Of a stretch of DNA of 64,000 nt, positions 9,178 through 17,134 are shown piece after piece. How positions within the stretch are numbered: position 1 is the first letter of the stretch; the number at the start of each line of letters is the position of its first letter. The DNA comes from an uncultured Lachnospiraceae bacterium (lineage in GTDB: Bacteria; Bacillota_A; Clostridia; Lachnospirales; Lachnospiraceae). The notes under the pieces are model-generated. The model made no database searches. It had not been told where the DNA came from and saw nothing but the letters and a program-made list of their open reading frames with translations. Made by a program: the position numbers and the translations under genes. Location of the stretch: positions 1-64,000 of the forward strand of contig CAJTOU010000003.1 of the NCBI GenBank assembly GCA_910577835.1. Direction: 5' to 3'.

Positions 9178-9196
9178 CCGCTGCTCTTGCAGAGCA
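9178..9196 (-). other. Hairpin between kinase and radical SAM gene
   Basis: A perfect 8-bp stem (GCTGCTCT/AGAGCAGC) with a 3-base loop in the 168-base gap. There is no T-run, so it is more likely an RNA-processing or attenuation structure than a terminator. The gap also holds a possible GTG-started frame of about 33 codons with two cysteines but no good ribosome site. Confidence 0.5.
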
Positions 9197-9280
9197 GCTA
9201 TTGTTGAACAAAGTGCAAAAAAGGTTTTTACGAACTTGTGGTGCGGCAGACACTTTATTCTTTGTTATTGTCTATGTGAA

Positions 9281-10615
9281 CTAAATGCTTGAAAATAATC
9301 CTGTCTTTGTTTTCAGGGGGGGGGTAGGAGGGTTTAACAGGATTTTTGTAATAAATTGCGCATTTTTTACAGTAAAGTCTGTTTGGCCGTCGTAACGGGA
9401 AACTGTTTTTATAATACTGGATACACCAATACTTCCTCCGGTATCAGACACTGGCAGTCCTTTGTGAAAATTTATATCCTCGGAGCTGGTGTTACAACAC
9501 TGAATAATGATTTTATTTCCTTTTTTTGATATACAGAGATTGATTTTCTGTGTAGGTTTTTTGGAATAAATACAGCCATGAATAGCGTTTTCAAATACAT
9601 TGGCAAGAATGGCAACCCAGTCAATATCACGAATCATAAGACCTTCCGGCAGCCTGACATCCATAGTTACATTGATATTTTTGCTTCTTGCCTGTCTGGC
9701 GTAAACAGATAAAATACTGTTTACGGTTTTGTTTATACAAATAGGTTTTTCTTTTTTGACTGCGACATCCTCACCATACTGTCGAAGATAGCTGGATAGA
9801 TTTTCCATATCTCCTTTTTGGATAGATTCCTCAATTAAGAGGAGATGATGCCTTATATCGTGTCGCACTCTTGCGGCTTCTTTTTCTGACTCTTTCATTA
9901 GTTCAAGCTGCTGACGGAGAAGCTGGTCATTTAATTTCAGAAGCTCTTTTTCTGATTGATAAAGATGTTCTTTGCCCAGATGAATATATAAGTGAAGAAT
10001 CGTATATTGAATTATGCCCGCTATAAATAAAGTAAAAGCAGCCCGAACCATATTGAATATGGAAAATCCCTGAAGGTTTGGCCAGTAAGCTACAATAGCG
10101 CCAAGCAGAACAGATATAAACAATGTTATAGAGCTGAATATATCCATTTCTTCTATTAAGAAATCTATTCCATCGAGAAATATTTTTCTCAGTTTTTTCC
10201 ATGTTAAAATAAGAATCATTATTGTGCATAGAAATCGTACCAAAATATCTACCCAAACATTTCCATGAAAGAACCAGCGTGCCACATCTACTCCGCAAAA
10301 GACAGCCACTGAAAAGAAATAAAATCCGGCAGCTATTTTATATATTGATATATACATACTTTCCCTGCTTATCAGACTGCAGAAAATGCCAATTACAATG
10401 AGAGAAGACAGAGGTGCTATTTTAATAAAGGTTTTATATGACCAGAAATACCAGATACTATAACAGGTAATTAGTAAAAAACCAAATATTATATAGATTT
10501 TCACTGTTTTCTTAATGGGAAACCTAGGGCGGTCCAGCATTAAAAAGAAAGACAGCATAAGCCCGGCGCTCATGGTATTACGCAGAAGTGCTATCCAGAA
10601 AGAGCCTCCCAACAT
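9281..10615 (-). CDS. GHKL-type sensor histidine kinase, AgrC-like
   Basis: A 444-residue kinase. Roughly the first 215 residues are hydrophobic, with about six membrane segments, as in AgrC/ComD peptide receptors. A short coiled linker leads to the phospho-acceptor block RHDIRHHLLL (about residue 256). The GHKL ATP-binding domain follows, with N-box NVFENAIHG and G-box VSDTGGSIGVSSI. It pairs with the LytTR regulator at 10882-11610, upstream in the same direction. The last ~15 residues are encoded after a 9-base C tract (9316-9324 on the + strand as Gs), so tract slippage would change the C-terminal tail. Confidence 0.88.
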   Translation of the reverse strand: MLGGSFWIALLRNTMSAGLMLSFFLMLDRPRFPIKKTVKIYIIFGFLLITCYSIWYFWSYKTFIKIAPLSSLIVIGIFCSLISRESMYISIYKIAAGFYFFSVAVFCGVDVARWFFHGNVWVDILVRFLCTIMILILTWKKLRKIFLDGIDFLIEEMDIFSSITLFISVLLGAIVAYWPNLQGFSIFNMVRAAFTLFIAGIIQYTILHLYIHLGKEHLYQSEKELLKLNDQLLRQQLELMKESEKEAARVRHDIRHHLLLIEESIQKGDMENLSSYLRQYGEDVAVKKEKPICINKTVNSILSVYARQARSKNINVTMDVRLPEGLMIRDIDWVAILANVFENAIHGCIYSKKPTQKINLCISKKGNKIIIQCCNTSSEDINFHKGLPVSDTGGSIGVSSIIKTVSRYDGQTDFTVKNAQFITKILLNPPTPPLKTKTGLFSSI

Positions 10616-10664
10616 ACTTTGTTCCTCCTGTATTTTTGTATTGTTCTACTGACTGCATTATAGT

Positions 10665-10792
10665 ATAATGAAGCACGCTGATGCGTGCGCAGGTCATCAA
10701 ATTGCGCTTTGCTCTATTTGATGACATTATAATGAAGCACGCTGATGCGTGCGCAGGTCATCAAACTGCGCTTTGCTCCATTTGATGACATT
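10665..10792. repeat. Two tandem 64-bp repeats with internal hairpins
   Basis: Two head-to-tail 64-base copies (10665-10728, 10729-10792) differ at only two positions. Each has a small palindrome GCACGC-TGAT-GCGTGC and a larger inverted repeat GTCATCAAAT/ATTTGATGAC around a 13-base loop. They fill the gap between the response regulator and kinase genes. Confidence 0.85.
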
Positions 10793-10881
10793 ATAACAGA
10801 AAAATTTATTTTTGGAATAATTTCGACATACATCGCACTTTTTCGGGTACGAATTGACGGATGAATCATACAAAAGAGTTT

Positions 10882-11610
10882 TCAGTCTGTTTCACAATAA
10901 TATTGGAAATATTTTTCACGCAAAGGCTGATAGGAACCTCTGGGCAGAAACAGGATATTTCCATTATCCATTTTCATTTCCTGTGCATTGAGGCTTTTCA
11001 GGTGTTCCAGATTAACAATATAGGAAATGCCAACTCTGACAAATTCGTCATAACAGGACAACATTTCCCAGATTTCCTTCATTGTCATGCGAAGAACTGA
11101 TTGTGTTCCGTCAGAAAGCTGAAGACATTGATTTTTTTTCTGGGCTTCACAATATACAATATCATGTATGGCTATTCGATGAATTTTGCCATCTATTTTC
11201 AGCAGAAGATATTTTCGGCGTTCCTCTTCCAGCCCGTTTAAGAGCTTGTCCAGTACAGAAAACAGTTTTTTTTCCTGTATTGGCTTTACAAGATATTGTG
11301 ATGCTTCTACACCGAAGGCATCAAGAGCATGTTCTTTTGATGTGGTAAGAAAAACAATCCGGCTGTTATTTCCCATGTCCCGCAGTTCTTTTGCGGCTAC
11401 AATTCCCAGTTTTTCCGGCATATAGATATCCAACAGAAGTAAATCGGGCATATAGTTTTTTTCACGGGTTACACGAAGAAGTTCGTTTACACTTTTAAAT
11501 GATTCTATTTTAAAATCCATTTCGAGATGATATCTCTGGTAATTGTTTAACATTTTTTCTGTTTTGGCAAGTTCGATTATTTCATCGTCGCACAATGCTA
11601 TCTGATACAT
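10882..11610 (-). CDS. LytTR-family response regulator, AgrA-like
   Basis: A 242-residue regulator. The receiver domain has the acidic pocket CDDE (7-10), phospho-acceptor D61 in LLDIYMP and the conserved Lys in LVKPI. The C-terminal LytTR DNA-binding domain includes VYCEAQKKNQ and ISYIVNLEHL. It starts at ATG after AGAGGTAA. Followed in the same direction by a GHKL kinase, so this is a typical peptide-sensing two-component pair. LytTR proteins usually bind paired short direct repeats; none was fixed with confidence here. Confidence 0.92.
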   Translation of the reverse strand: MYQIALCDDEIIELAKTEKMLNNYQRYHLEMDFKIESFKSVNELLRVTREKNYMPDLLLLDIYMPEKLGIVAAKELRDMGNNSRIVFLTTSKEHALDAFGVEASQYLVKPIQEKKLFSVLDKLLNGLEEERRKYLLLKIDGKIHRIAIHDIVYCEAQKKNQCLQLSDGTQSVLRMTMKEIWEMLSCYDEFVRVGISYIVNLEHLKSLNAQEMKMDNGNILFLPRGSYQPLREKYFQYYCETD

Positions 11611-11818
11611 GTGTTGTTACCTCTTTCATTTTGTTGAACAGTCAATGCCGGCACTGGTTGTATGATTTGGGGCAATCAATGGTAGCGGTTGGCTGCATGA
11701 CTTAGTATGCGTTAATTATTATACTTATTTTTGAGTGAAAATCAATACAAAGATAAATAATGTGGCTGGTTTTCTTTGGAAGGTTGAGAAAAATATGTGG
11801 AAAAGTTTATTTAGGTTC

Positions 11819-11850
11819 TTGACATCTAATGATAGTTAGAGTATACTAAC
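11819..11850 (+). promoter_or_regulatory. feoA promoter with overlapping DtxR-like operator
   Basis: TTGACA (11819-11824) and TATACT (11842-11847) are separated by 17 bases, a near-perfect sigma-A promoter. The inverted repeat GTTAG-N6-CTAAC (11835-11850) covers the -10 box and resembles DtxR/IdeR half-sites. A metal-loaded DtxR protein bound here would block RNA polymerase, which fits iron repression of feoA. Confidence 0.7.
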
Positions 11851-11897
11851 TTCAAGAAACAGAAAGTTTGTTATTTTAGGAAGAGGAGATGATTTTT

Positions 11898-12107
11898 ATG
11901 CCGTTGTCTATGGTGAGTGCTGGTGAGGAGAATGTGATTAAAAAAGTTGGAGGAAAAGAGGAGACAAGAAAGTTTCTGGAAGGGCTTGGGTTTGTAACTG
12001 GGAGTGTGGTTACGGTGATTTCGCAGACAGGAGGGAATATGATTGTGAATGTAAAGGATTCCAGAGTTGCGATAGGGAGAGATATGGCGAATAAAATTAT
12101 GGTTTAA
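11898..12107 (+). CDS. feoA: FeoA-domain protein (ferrous iron transport accessory)
   Basis: A 69-residue SH3-like FeoA protein with the family pattern ending DSRVAIGRDMANKIMV and the core FLEGLGFVTGSVVTV. FeoA acts with the membrane permease FeoB in ferrous iron uptake. The ATG at 11898 is chosen because GAGGAG lies 9 bases upstream; the earlier in-frame ATG at 11889 abuts the ribosome site. No feoB follows; instead a long hairpin element and an unrelated gene do, so the partner must be elsewhere. An iron-type operator overlaps its promoter. Confidence 0.85.
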   Translation: MPLSMVSAGEENVIKKVGGKEETRKFLEGLGFVTGSVVTVISQTGGNMIVNVKDSRVAIGRDMANKIMV

Positions 12108-12130
12108 GAGGGGTATGCATGACGCAGAAG

Positions 12131-12275
12131 AGTGGATATCCTTTTCTGTCAGACCCGCTTTCGCTTCATTCAAACGTAGTGGTACTAAGCTCGCAGCGTT
12201 TCTTCCTCTGGTCGAAACACTGCAAGCTTAGTACCACTACGTTTTCATAGAGTCTGTCAGAAAAGGATATCCACT
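12131..12275. repeat. 145-bp nested inverted repeat, MITE-like or structured RNA
   Basis: The outer 24-base arms (12131-12154 and 12252-12275) match with one mismatch. The inner arms 12176-12191 and 12225-12240 match perfectly over 16 bases and extend to the apex through imperfect pairing. The whole would fold into a single long hairpin with one internal loop. It has no coding capacity and fills most of the 300-base gap after feoA. Confidence 0.75.
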
Positions 12276-12409
12276 TTTCTTCTGATTTTGGATATATTAT
12301 TCAGTATTAAAAACTTGCATTTTTTCTTATATATATTTTTTAAAACAAGTGACATTTTTATTTCTATATGATAAAATACTTCTGAATAAAATAAAAAGGA
12401 GAAGTTGTC

Positions 12410-12646
12410 ATGGATATAAAAGAAAAAATTGACAAAGTAGTAAATAAGGTAAAAAGTGATAAGAATTTTAAGAACAAGCTTATGAAAGACCCCGTCAATG
12501 CTCTGGAAGAGGTTTTGGGTGTGGATTTGCCGAATGAGCAGATTGATAAAATTATAGATGGTGTAAAAGCAAAAATTACCAAAGACAAAGCAGAGGATTT
12601 AATGGAAAATGTAGGAGAAAAGCTGAGTGGTATTTTTAAGAAATAA
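12410..12646 (+). CDS. Small helical protein, NHLP-leader-like
   Basis: A 78-residue, Lys/Glu-rich protein predicted to be all helix. The segment DPVNALEEVLGVDLP (about residues 25-39) resembles the Nif11/NHLP leader consensus, in which a short helix is followed by DP-x-ALEE and a G-hydrophobic-x-LP turn. The C-terminal half is amphipathic, with no Cys/Ser/Thr-rich core and no Gly-Gly site, so a RiPP precursor role is doubtful. It starts at ATG after AAAAGGAG. I cannot name a function. Confidence 0.7.
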   Translation: MDIKEKIDKVVNKVKSDKNFKNKLMKDPVNALEEVLGVDLPNEQIDKIIDGVKAKITKDKAEDLMENVGEKLSGIFKK

Positions 12647-12756
12647 TTTGTTCTTTTTTATAATGCAATTGATACTTTGACTGAATAAATTACCATAATT
12701 CGCAGAAAATATAGATAACTATATTTTTCGGGTCAAGGCCCAAAAGGTGGTAATTT

Positions 12757-14055
12757 ATGGATTCTATTTGGACAGAAACAGCGGTGCTTCCATGTTTTAA
12801 AGCACTGGAGGGCAATGCAAAAACGGATGTGCTGATTATCGGTGGAGGAATTGCCGGTGTGTTATGCGCATATTTTTTACAGGAAAGAGGTGTGGACTAT
12901 CTTCTTGTTGAGGCGGACCATATCTGTTCAGGGATTACTGGAAATACGACGGCGAAAATTACATCACAGCATGGACTGATTTATCATAAGCTTTTGAAAA
13001 GCATAGGCTGTGAAAGGACAAAGCTGTATCTGCAGGCAAATGAGCAGGCAGTGCAGAAATATTATGAGCTTTGCAGGAATATAGACTGCGATTTTGAAAT
13101 AAAGAATTCTTATGTTTATTCTCTAAATAACAGAAAAAAGATTGAAAAGGAAGCGTGTGCCCTGCAAAAAACGGGTTTCGATTTTGAAATAACCGATGCA
13201 GGGGAGCTTCCATTTTCTATTGCAGGTGCAATTGGCTTTAAAAATCAGGCGCAGTTTCACCCTCTTAAATTTATTTCCCATATTGTGAAAAATTTAAAAA
13301 TTTATGAAAATACTTTTGTAAAAGAATTGTCAGAACATACAGCTCTTACAGAAAAAGGAAGTATTCAGTTTCAGAGGATTATTTTTGCGACGCATTTTCC
13401 TATGGATAATAAGCATGGGATGTATTTTTTTAAAATGTATCAACATCGCTCTTATGTCATTATGCTGGAAAATACCGCAAGAATAGATGGAATGTATGTA
13501 GATGAGGATAAGAAGGGATTGTCTTTTCGAAGTTATAAAGATTGTCTGTTACTTGGGGGAGGAGGCTGCCGGACCGGTAAAAAGGGAGGCAACTGGAAGG
13601 AATTGAGGGAAGCTGCCAAGGAGTATTATCCGTCTTCAAAGGAAATCTGTTTCTGGGCAGCGCAGGATTGTATGAGTCTTGACCATATTCCATATATTGG
13701 GCAGTATTCAAAACGGATGTTAAAATGTTATGTGGCAACAGGCTTTAATAAATGGGGAATTTCTTCTTCTATGACAGCCGCGATGCTTCTGGCAGATATG
13801 ATTACAGAAAAGGAAAACGTGTATGCGGAGGTTTTTAATCCATCCAGAAATATGATAAAACCGCAGTTATTGGTCAATGGTTTTGAATCTGTTGTGAATC
13901 TTCTTACAGTATCAAAAAAGAGGTGTCCACATCTTGGATGTGCCTTAAAGTGGAATCCGGTGGAACATTCGTGGGATTGTCCCTGCCATGGTTCCAGATT
14001 TGACAGTCAGGGAAGGCAGCTTGATAATCCAGCAAATGGTAATTTGAAGCAATAA
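12757..14055 (+). CDS. FAD-dependent oxidoreductase with C-terminal Rieske domain
   Basis: A 432-residue two-domain protein. Residues ~22-360 are a DAO-type FAD oxidoreductase, with dinucleotide motif GGGIAG near residue 29 and a second FAD contact ATGFNKWG near residue 330. Residues ~375-432 form a Rieske [2Fe-2S] domain whose ligands are in CPHLGC and CPCHGS. Enzymes of this build oxidise amines or imines and pass electrons to the cluster; the substrate is unknown. It starts at ATG after AAAGGTGG. The short intergenic region after it is made of A-rich degenerate repeats. Confidence 0.88.
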   Translation: MDSIWTETAVLPCFKALEGNAKTDVLIIGGGIAGVLCAYFLQERGVDYLLVEADHICSGITGNTTAKITSQHGLIYHKLLKSIGCERTKLYLQANEQAVQKYYELCRNIDCDFEIKNSYVYSLNNRKKIEKEACALQKTGFDFEITDAGELPFSIAGAIGFKNQAQFHPLKFISHIVKNLKIYENTFVKELSEHTALTEKGSIQFQRIIFATHFPMDNKHGMYFFKMYQHRSYVIMLENTARIDGMYVDEDKKGLSFRSYKDCLLLGGGGCRTGKKGGNWKELREAAKEYYPSSKEICFWAAQDCMSLDHIPYIGQYSKRMLKCYVATGFNKWGISSSMTAAMLLADMITEKENVYAEVFNPSRNMIKPQLLVNGFESVVNLLTVSKKRCPHLGCALKWNPVEHSWDCPCHGSRFDSQGRQLDNPANGNLKQ

Positions 14056-14056
14056 A

Positions 14057-14180
14057 TGTGAAAGTAAAATTTTATGGGCAGGTAATTTGAAAATAAAAAA
14101 TTTTAGAATAAGAATATTGAAAATAAAGAATTTAAAAATAAGAAAAATAGATAGTATGAAAATAAAAACGAAGATTTGAA
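14057..14180 (+). repeat. A-rich degenerate short tandem repeats before the YyaL gene
   Basis: Units like GAAAATAAAAA and GAATTTAAAAATAAG recur imperfectly up to the ribosome site of the next gene. Similar tracts lie before the genes at 16320, 35541 and 47673. Confidence 0.5.
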
Positions 14181-14199
14181 AGAAGAGAGGAAACAGTTT

Positions 14200-16188
14200 A
14201 TGAGTAATCATCTGAAAAATCAAAACAGTCCTTATCTGTTGCAGCATGCCAATAATCCTGTACATTGGTATCCATGGGGAGATAGGGCATTTGAGAAGGC
14301 AAGGAGGGAGGATAAGCCGATATTTTTAAGCATTGGATACAGCACTTGTCACTGGTGTCATGTTATGGCACATGAAAGCTTTGAAAATAAAGAGATTGCA
14401 GATATTTTGAATCAATATTATATCTCTGTAAAGGTGGACCGTGAGGAACGGCCGGATATTGACAGCGTGTATATGACGGTTTGTCAGGCGCTTACCGGAA
14501 ACGGCGGGTGGCCCATGAGTATTTTTATGACCTGTGAGCAGAAGCCGTTTTTTGCAGGTACTTACTTTCCGCCTGAACCGCGCTATGGAGTAATGGGATT
14601 TCGGGAGGTGCTTCTGATTGTCGCTAAAAAATGGAAAGAGGATAAAACGGCTCTTTTGGAGTCGGCGGAAGCTATTTTGGCACAGATAAATACAGGAAAC
14701 AGAGGCTTGGGTGGCTTAGATGAAAAAATAGGAACACAGCTTCCCAAGACAGCGGCGGATATTTTTTTTAAGAGTTTTGACAGGCAATATGGAGGATTTG
14801 GCGAAGCACCCAAATTTCCGATGCCGCATAATCTCATTTTTCTTATGCTATATTCATATATAAACAGGGAAGATATTTTGTCTGATATGAACAGAAATAT
14901 AAATAAAGATGTTTTGTCTGATGTAGTGAAAATAACCTTGGAAAAAATGCGGCGGGGAGGGATTTTTGACCATATAGGATATGGATTTTCAAGATATTCT
15001 ACGGATAAGTATTTTCTTGTGCCACATTTTGAAAAAATGTTGTATGACAATGCGCTTTTTATTATTGCATATTCTTTGGCATATAAGATATGCCATAATA
15101 AAATATTTCTGGATACGGCAGAACAAACTGCTGAATATATTTTTTGTGAAATGACAGGCGGTCAGGGGGAATTTTATTCTGCGCAGGATGCTGACAGCGA
15201 AGGGGAGGAAGGCAGATTTTATATATGGAGTTACGAGGAAGTCTGTAAAGTTTTAGGAGAGAAAAAGGGAAGAGAGTTCTGTGAAAATTTCGGAATTACA
15301 AAACAGGGGAATTTTGAGGGAAAAAATATTCCAAATCTTTTAAATGGAAATAAAATTTCGGATAGTTTTGAGAAAGAAAGGCAGATATTATATCATTACC
15401 GGAAAAACAGAGCAAAGCTGCATCTGGATGATAAGATTCTTACCTCGTGGAATTCACTTATGATTTGTGCAATGGCTGTTTTATACAGGGTTACGGGAAA
15501 GGAGAGATATCTTTCAGCCGCAGAACAGGCATATGCTTTTATTGAAGAAAATTTGATAAAGCAGGATGTTATTTATGTAAGCTGTCGAAACGGAGAACGT
15601 TCTGTCAGGGGATTCCTGGATGAATATGCATATTATACAATGGCGCTGATTTTCTTATATGATGTTACTTCAAAAACAGAGTATTTAAAACGGGCAGAGA
15701 AGTTTTGCAGGGAAGCAGAAAGACAGTTTGAAGATGAAAATGGAGGATATTTTCTCTATGGGGCGGAAAATGACAGTTTGATTATCAGGCAAAAGGAAAC
15801 CTATGACGGTGCGGTTCCGGGTGGTAATTCAGTAATGGCATACTGTCTTACAAGGCTTTCACAGCTTACGGAAGAAGAGGTTTATAAAAAGGCGGCAGAA
15901 AAGCAGCTTGCGTTTATGTCAGGCGAGGCAGAGCATTATCCTGCGGGGTATTCGGTATTTCTTACGGCATTGCTTTTTTATCAGAATCCTCCGGAAAAAA
16001 TTACAGTGGTGATGGCGGAAAATGACAGCAAAGAAAAAATCATTTCACATCTGCCATTTTATGCGGATATTAAAATTCTTCCGGAGGAAGAAGGAGACTA
16101 TCGGATGTTAAATCACAGAACCACTTATTATGTATGCAGAAATTTTACCTGTCTTCCTCCGTCAAATCAGGAACCGGATTTGTTTTAA
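14200..16188 (+). CDS. YyaL/SSP411-type protein: thioredoxin-like plus (alpha/alpha)6 barrel domains
   Basis: A 662-residue cytoplasmic protein of the DUF255/YyaL family. It opens with the conserved block LKNQNSPYLLQHANNPVHWY and carries a thioredoxin-like motif CHWCH near residue 48, a GGWPMS loop near 108 and a Pro-rich FAGTYFPPEPRYG. The remainder is an (alpha/alpha)6 barrel like that of N-acylglucosamine epimerases, including PHFEKMLYDNAL and SAQDADSEGEEG. The molecular role is unproven. The ATG at 14200 has AGAGAGGAAA upstream and is preferred to the TTG at 14176. Confidence 0.9.
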   Translation: MSNHLKNQNSPYLLQHANNPVHWYPWGDRAFEKARREDKPIFLSIGYSTCHWCHVMAHESFENKEIADILNQYYISVKVDREERPDIDSVYMTVCQALTGNGGWPMSIFMTCEQKPFFAGTYFPPEPRYGVMGFREVLLIVAKKWKEDKTALLESAEAILAQINTGNRGLGGLDEKIGTQLPKTAADIFFKSFDRQYGGFGEAPKFPMPHNLIFLMLYSYINREDILSDMNRNINKDVLSDVVKITLEKMRRGGIFDHIGYGFSRYSTDKYFLVPHFEKMLYDNALFIIAYSLAYKICHNKIFLDTAEQTAEYIFCEMTGGQGEFYSAQDADSEGEEGRFYIWSYEEVCKVLGEKKGREFCENFGITKQGNFEGKNIPNLLNGNKISDSFEKERQILYHYRKNRAKLHLDDKILTSWNSLMICAMAVLYRVTGKERYLSAAEQAYAFIEENLIKQDVIYVSCRNGERSVRGFLDEYAYYTMALIFLYDVTSKTEYLKRAEKFCREAERQFEDENGGYFLYGAENDSLIIRQKETYDGAVPGGNSVMAYCLTRLSQLTEEEVYKKAAEKQLAFMSGEAEHYPAGYSVFLTALLFYQNPPEKITVVMAENDSKEKIISHLPFYADIKILPEEEGDYRMLNHRTTYYVCRNFTCLPPSNQEPDLF

Positions 16189-16313
16189 AAATGCAAGTTG
16201 ACAGAGACGGATGTTGTTTTAAAAATATAGTTTGACAGAAATTAATTTCGTTTAAAAACATAAGCTGACAGGAACCAATTTCATTGTAAAAACATAAGCT
16301 AAAGAAAAAGGGA
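16183..16313 (+). repeat. Four degenerate 34-bp tandem repeats
   Basis: Units at 16183, 16217, 16251 and 16285 each begin T(T/G)T-AAAAA(T/C)AT and carry (A/G)(G/C)(T/C)TGACAG near position 15; the last is partial. The first unit contains the stop codon of the upstream gene. The array ends at the ribosome site of the next gene. Confidence 0.75.
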
Positions 16314-16319
16314 TTTTTT

Positions 16320-16793
16320 ATGGATTATATAAATTTTGTGCCAGTTACAGGCACTATTATAAATATTACAAGAGGAAACGACTGCTGCAGTCAGATGATA
16401 ACGCTTCGAACAGATAACGGAATTGTGAATTTTATGGTGGATTCGGATACTCATATTATTGAGAACAGGCAGCTCAGACAGGGGATGAGAGTGGTGGCGT
16501 TTTATGACAGCAGTCTGCCTGTGCCTTTGATTTTTCCACCACAGTATCGGGCGCAGATTATCGCTTTGCTCGGAAGAAATGAACAGGTTATGTTAAATTA
16601 TTTTGACAGTGAACTTGTGGCGGGTGACAGGTCACTGGCATTAAATATTGGAAGAAATACAATGATAACAACGGTGAACGGGCAGAATGTAACATGTAAT
16701 ATCGGCAATCAGGTGTTGCTTGTTTTTTATACTATGACAACCAGAAGTATTCCGCCACAGACAACACCAGACAGAATTGTAGTGTGGTGTTAA
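16320..16793 (+). CDS. Conserved hypothetical protein, beta-rich
   Basis: A 157-residue protein, probably all beta: it opens with VTGTIINITRG, typical of OB-like or copper-amine-oxidase-N-type repeat domains in Clostridia. It then has alternating hydrophobic strands (MITLRT, IVNFMV, MRVVAFY, QVLLVFY). There is no signal peptide, membrane segment or catalytic motif. It starts at ATG after AAAAAGGGA. I do not recognise a function. Confidence 0.7.
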   Translation: MDYINFVPVTGTIINITRGNDCCSQMITLRTDNGIVNFMVDSDTHIIENRQLRQGMRVVAFYDSSLPVPLIFPPQYRAQIIALLGRNEQVMLNYFDSELVAGDRSLALNIGRNTMITTVNGQNVTCNIGNQVLLVFYTMTTRSIPPQTTPDRIVVWC

Positions 16794-16836
16794 AGAAATA
16801 GAGATGAAATAGAATGAGCAGCAGGGCATGACAAAA

Positions 16837-16871
16837 GCACAGCAGAGAGATTGAGTTCTCTTTTGCTGTGC
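16837..16871 (+). terminator. Hairpin after hypothetical gene
   Basis: GCACAGCA pairs with TGCTGTGC, extended by AGAGA/TCTCT. The trailing T content is modest, so termination is likely but not certain. It separates the upstream gene from the toxin promoter. Confidence 0.5.
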
Positions 16872-16905
16872 CTTATCTGTTGTTTCACAGAATATAATAT
16901 TTTGC

Positions 16906-16934
16906 TTGAGCCAATACCCCATATCTGCTATAAT
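16906..16934 (+). promoter_or_regulatory. Promoter of the small toxin gene
   Basis: TTGAGC (16906-16911), a 17-base spacer and a perfect TATAAT (16929-16934). Transcription should start near 16941, giving a ~75-base leader before the toxin start. In the leader the ribosome site (16999-17007) can pair with CCCTC at 16987-16991, which would lower translation. Confidence 0.75.
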
Positions 16935-17016
16935 AGCTTTGTATAATTGAAAAGAAAGCTGGATGCGATTTTTTGATAGTTAGCTGCCCTCTAGTCTGCA
17001 AAGGAGGGTGATGCCC

Positions 17017-17100
17017 ATGAACACAATGGAAGTATTAACTTTGCTGCTGGTCATTTTTACGGCATTGTCATACATAGACAATCATAACAAAAAGAAATAA
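17017..17100 (+). CDS. Putative holin-like type I toxin, 27 residues
   Basis: A very short hydrophobic peptide, MNTMEVLTLLLVIFTALSY, followed by an Ile-Asp-Asn turn and a tail of three Lys. One membrane helix ending in a basic tail fits the holin-like toxin family (TxpA/Hol-Tox type). The ATG at 17017 has AAGGAGG (17001-17007) 9 bases upstream; the ATG at 17011 is too close. The gene stops at 17100 inside a hairpin used by both strands. Function is inferred from the peptide and from the antisense RNA arrangement. Confidence 0.75.
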   Translation: MNTMEVLTLLLVIFTALSYIDNHNKKK

Positions 17101-17134
17101 GCATCCCTACCCTCGCAAAGTTTGGATGCTTATT
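17096..17134. terminator. Bidirectional hairpin at toxin 3' end
   Basis: AATAAGCATCC and GGATGCTTATT form a perfect 11-bp stem. T-rich stretches follow on both strands (TATTTTATAAT on +, TTTCTTTTTG on -), so it can end the antisense RNA and partly the toxin transcript. Confidence 0.75.

Noticed and set aside
9060..9284. 74-codon + strand frame between the kinase and radical SAM genes
   Set aside because: Opposite to the operon, no ribosome site, no recognisable protein.
10616..10664. LytTR direct-repeat binding site just upstream of the kinase
   Set aside because: No pair of 9-base repeats at the expected 12-base spacing could be fixed.
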